A stretch of DNA of 64,000 nucleotides, taken from NCBI RefSeq assembly GCF_032854445.1, contig NC_088306.1, positions 20,801,764 through 20,865,763 of the forward strand, written 5' to 3'. Positions 60,352-64,000 of this stretch are shown piece after piece. How positions within the stretch are numbered: position 1 is the first letter of the stretch; every line of letters starts with the position of its first letter. The stretch is from Liolophura sinensis (lineage: Eukaryota > Mollusca > Polyplacophora > Chitonida > Chitonidae). A program made the position numbers and the translations under genes. The notes beneath the pieces are model-generated. The model was not told the DNA's origin and did not search any database. It saw nothing but the letters and a program-made list of their open reading frames with translations.

Positions 60352-61510
60352 ACGTTTATGAGCCGTATCACAAAAGCGTTCCTACAGAGTTTACACCGTA
60401 AAAAATACATTTATTTGTGATCATGCCCGCCAAAACGCAGAACATGTGCAGAGTCTGTTTTAAATATATAGACGACAAATGACGACATCTAGCCCAGCAA
60501 GCCAGTCACTGGGTTGTGAGTTCGAATCCACATGCAGTCCAATTGGTATTCGAATTCTCCTGCCGGCGTGGATACGACGAACCCTTTACCAACAGCGATA
60601 AATGGTTATACATATAAGCTGAAACTATTAATAATTATAATTATGGCTTAACCAGATATCTTAACTCGAGTTTTGTGTGTTTTATTCAACATATGTTGTC
60701 ATTTATATATTTACTTGATTGGTGACCTAATCATCCCCGAGGTCTGGTGCTTTTGCACTGTTTTCATGTGTTTGTATCTTAAAAGTTATGACAATACAAC
60801 ATTTGAGTAATTTTAGATCAGTGACGCTTATTGCATTAACATCATCGCACTTTATTTTTACCCAGTTCAACTGTCACACTGTCGTGGCTGTGGTCTTTCA
60901 TGTTTACTGATGTACTCAAGTTTCCACAGAGGTCAGATTCACGGGTAGAATAAACCATCGCCCTTTACCATGTAGGCTTACTTGATAAAACTCCTCACTT
61001 AAAGTTGCAGTCAAACTTTGAGAGTTGAAATTGAACCTCCTGTCTCATTGGTGAGAGGCCATTGGGATGCAGTGGGAACAACGCTTTGTAAAAGTCAGCC
61101 AGCGAAGACCTTTTCTGTAGCTCCATCTAGAGCCACCTTAACATCACATCGTGAAAATAATTAATCATCAGTTAATTATCAACCATTCTGTGATCTGCCG
61201 TCAAGGAGAAAAAGTTCTCCTAGGCACGCTAAGGGCCCGTGTTAACCTGTCCTTCAATTGCTCACGGGGTGCTGGTTCCATCCACATTTTCGCACCTTAA
61301 CAATTTCGGTTGTTCTCTATCGCTTCGCGACAGTAGAACGTTTTACTGAATTGAATAACAATACAGGTAAATCGACCCAGGTACAGGTTAGTCTTCCAAT
61401 GACATCTGTCAGCGCGTACCTTCATTCACATATTGCACTGCCACTCGAAATACACGTTGTTTAATCGCGTGACCTCAAGCGTGAAGTGCACACTTAAAGC
61501 GAATAATTTC
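60352..61510. other. No supported gene; repeat C piece
   Basis: A repeat C fragment lies near 60790-60900 (GAGTAATTTTAGATCAGTGA, CACACTGTCGTGG). A tRNA-like box B (GAGTTCGAATCC) near 60520 looks like a worn SINE head. Confidence 0.4.
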
Positions 61511-61514
61511 ACTG

Positions 61515-61917
61515 CTCACTTGGGCTCCTTCGTTTACAGCGCATGTGCCGCTCTATACTCTCTCCTTACAACCACCTTACTGCCACCATTAGACAAGATT
61601 GATCTTTGGAGTCTGTGAGGCGTACGTAAGCTCGTGTAGGCTAAGCCTCACCACTTGTGTCCTCGCGCGGGTCTATTTAATCAGCTTTCATCAATAAATT
61701 TTTTTCACGTTTTGGACATAGAATTATCTTGTACGTATTTAAGATAAAGAGAATGCATATGAGAATACATATATAATGCATATATAATGCATATGAGAAT
61801 ATATATATATATATGAATAATTAAAACAAGACGGATTCTTTGTCTTGCTTAACATTACTTCCTACCTCATCACCGTGACCCCACTTAACCTCGGCGTTGT
61901 TCAAGATTTTAAATGAA
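61515..61917. mobile_element. MITE, MULE-like family, 3' end lost
   Basis: Left TIR TTTACAGCGCATGTGCCGCT and interior (AAGCCTCACCACTTGTGTCC, TCATCACCGTGACCCC, GGCGTTGTTCAAGATT) match the copy at 37834. The right TIR is absent after AAGATT. Confidence 0.65.
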
Positions 61918-61990
61918 CTGGAATTATTCACAAAAAATGTCAGAGTCAACCCTGAAGAGATGAAGGCCCATATATATATATATATATCAA
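61755..61990. repeat. (AT)n tracts
   Basis: ATATATATAT-type runs at 61770-61816 and 61971-61989, the first inside the MITE. Confidence 0.8.
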
Positions 61991-62048
61991 ACATCAAAAA
62001 TCAAAAATTCAAACACAGCTACAATTAAAATGTTTTAATCTAGGAAGT

Positions 62049-62327
62049 TCAAAATTTGTACACCGATCCTTTACGGAAGAAGAATGTGTCAGCCACAACC
62101 TGAGCTCCCAGTGAACCTCCAGAATATTTCTCTGTACTAGTGAAAATTTTTTCAGTGTACCGTCCGTTTAAATGGAGTAACTCGATAATGTATCGCGCGC
62201 CTAGTTTTAAAGTGGATGACAAATATGTATTGATGAAGGCTTCGTCAGACATAACCCCTAAAATGTGTTCCACTAAGTACATGGAAACGGTCTGAGGCAA
62301 GTGTCCCGCATATTGCGTACAGTTCCT
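62049..62327 (-). CDS. Terminal exon of an unknown protein
   Basis: 93 codons in phase 0 after an AACATCAG acceptor, ending in TAG. Reads RNCTQYAGHLPQTVSMYLVE, HILGVMSDEAFINTYLSSTL, RYIIELLHLNGRYTEKIF and GSLGAQVVADTFFFRKGS, with a KF end. It looks like an alpha-helical globular domain with a Gly-rich turn. I do not recognise the family. Earlier exons should lie above 62330 on this strand, possibly beyond the window. The opposite-strand frame at 62301-62699 is not supported. Confidence 0.4.
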   Translation of the reverse strand, partial: RNCTQYAGHLPQTVSMYLVEHILGVMSDEAFINTYLSSTLKLGARYIIELLHLNGRYTEKIFTSTEKYSGGSLGAQVVADTFFFRKGSVYKF

Positions 62328-62329
62328 CT

Positions 62330-63020
62330 GATGTTGAGAACTGAACTGGTAATTATTTGTGAACCGTATCTTTTCTATTTACGTCGGCGACACTGCATAT
62401 TTGTTTTTCTGTTCTGGCTGTATGCTGTTAGCGCGTTATGGCTCAGCATCCTGTGTTTGTCACGGATAATGGGAAGAGCTGCCAGATTCACATGTCTGGC
62501 TTCTAATGTAGTCCAGCAAACGAGGAGATATGAAACATTGGTTAGTACAAATGAACACCAGCGCTGGGTTACACTGGTCTTACTGGCTGTGTACTGCATA
62601 CCGTTACTGACGGATGACCAGGTCGCGTTGTGGAACGCAAAGAGACATTTTACTCTCTGCGCAAAAGGTTTAAGAGAAAGGCCCAACCCATTAGGGTAAT
62701 TCACCAATTTCGAGTGGACAACAAATGTTGGTGTTTAATGACGGTGTGAATATTCGGTTATAACGTTATCGCTGAACATACTATTAACCCGGGACCAGCT
62801 TAGCGCCTCCAACTCGGGCTCGGATCCCAACAAAGTTGTTTTGACAACTATCACCGTTGACAAGACCACACCAGGCTACTTGAACATCCGGACTGACTGC
62901 TCTGTAAAGCCATTTTTCACGCCCAAAGTATCATGTATCCTTTGATGCTCACCCAAGTCGAGTGGTTAAAGTGCACGTCTGTCAATCCCTAGCTCCCACG
63001 AGTTCTACCCTGTTCTTTGA
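62330..63020. other. No supported gene
   Basis: Overlapping ORFs on both strands (62301-62699 plus, 62375-62707 minus) mirror each other; neither has motifs. Confidence 0.35.
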
Positions 63021-63044
63021 CGGGGCATTTGTGGATGCACCGTA

Positions 63045-64000
63045 ACTCCCAATGGTCGTGTGACAATCACGGCTTCAGCCTAGGTGTCAAGTGTGACAAT
63101 CATGGCTTCAGTCTAGGTGTCAAGTGTGACAATCACGGCTTCAGTCTAGGTGTCAAGTGCACTGGTCGTGAGACAATCACGGCTTAGGTCTAGGTTTCAA
63201 GTGCACTGGTCGTGTGACAATCACGGCTTAGGTCTAGGCGTCAAGTGCACTGGTCGTGTGACAATCACGGCTTCAATCTAGGTGTCAAGTGCACTGGTCG
63301 TGTGACAATCACCGATTCAATCTAAATGTCATGTGCACTGGTCGTGTGACACTCACGGCTTCAGTCTACGTGTCACGTGCACTGGTCGTATGACAATCTC
63401 GGCTTCAGTCTAGGTGTCAGGTGCACTGGTCGTGTGACAATCACGGCTTCAGTCTAGATATCAAGTTCACCGGTCGTGTGACGATCACGGCTTCAGCCTA
63501 AGTGTCAATTGCACTGGTCGTGTGACAATCACCAATTCAGTCTAGCTGTCAAGTGCACTGGTCGTGTGACAATCATCGATTCAGTCTAAGTGTCAAGAGC
63601 ACTGGTCGTGTGACACTCACGGCTTCAGTCTAGGTGTCAAGTGCACTGGTCGTGTGACAATCACGGCTTCAGCCTAGGTGTCAAGTGCACTGGTCATGTG
63701 ACAATCACTGCTTCAGTCTAGGTGTTATGTGCACTGGCCGTCTGACAATCACGGCTTCAGTCTAGGTGTCAAGTGCACCGGTCGTGTAACAATCACCGAT
63801 TCAGTCGAGGTTTCAAGTGCACCGGTCGTGTGACAATCACCGCTTCAGTCTAAGTGTCAAGTGTGTCAATCACCGATTCAATCTAAATGTCATGTGCACT
63901 GGTCGTGTGACACTCACGGCTTCAGTCTACGTGTCACGTGCACTGGTCGTATGACAATCACCGCTTCAGTCTAAGTGTCAAGTGTGACAATCAAGGTTTC
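63045..64000. repeat. 44-bp minisatellite, runs off the window
   Basis: Unit GTGCACTGGTCGTGTGACAA, TCACGGCTTCAGTCTAGGTG, TCAA; about 21 copies with scattered changes. The last units are still in register at 64000. Confidence 0.95.

Overview
The window is animal nuclear DNA: genes split into short exons with GT-AG introns, about 60% AT, many minisatellites and dense tRNA-derived SINEs. The SINE families, the ApeC domain and the gene style suggest a marine lophotrochozoan, most likely a mollusc; species cannot be read from the sequence, and a brachiopod or similar animal is not excluded. No prokaryotic or organellar features were seen.

Layout. (1) 0.4-6.5 kb, plus strand: a two-exon gene for a 98-residue intracellular protein I do not recognise, with a long intron holding a SINE, a 16/32-bp minisatellite and a (CA)n tract. 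(2) 6.5-21.7 kb: no supported gene; SINEs, a SINE-derived minisatellite (9.0-10.2 kb), a 57-bp array (12.4-13.6 kb) and dispersed repeats. (3) 21.7-31.9 kb, minus strand: last exons of two related Gly/Arg/Tyr-rich proteins with propeptide-like dibasic sites, plus one separate signal-peptide first exon at 31.8 kb whose partner exons were not found. (4) 33.3-56.5 kb, minus strand: one complete receptor tyrosine kinase (RTK) gene, rebuilt here from 15 coding exons whose phases all agree (711 residues). (5) 56.5-64 kb: repeats, an unrecognised terminal exon (62.0-62.3 kb), a short ORF at 60.2 kb and a 44-bp array running off the window end.

The main discovery is the RTK. Its order is signal peptide, half EGF-like module, Ser/Thr-rich stalk, ApeC (apextrin C-terminal) domain, transmembrane helix, and a complete kinase with all catalytic residues and an FGFR-like EYLDL tail. 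ApeC domains are known from secreted invertebrate proteins that bind microbial cell-wall material, so this architecture suggests a receptor coupling an immune or adhesion-type ectodomain directly to tyrosine phosphorylation. The gene is also structurally odd: a 24-nt transmembrane microexon is present twice in a 316-bp tandem duplication; the end of one kinase exon with its splice donor has been amplified into about 20 tandem 40-bp copies; and a degenerate duplicate of the exon around the catalytic lysine lies in an intron. Its introns hold a 5'-truncated non-LTR retrotransposon, two Mutator-type MITEs with 9-bp target duplications, and many SINEs.
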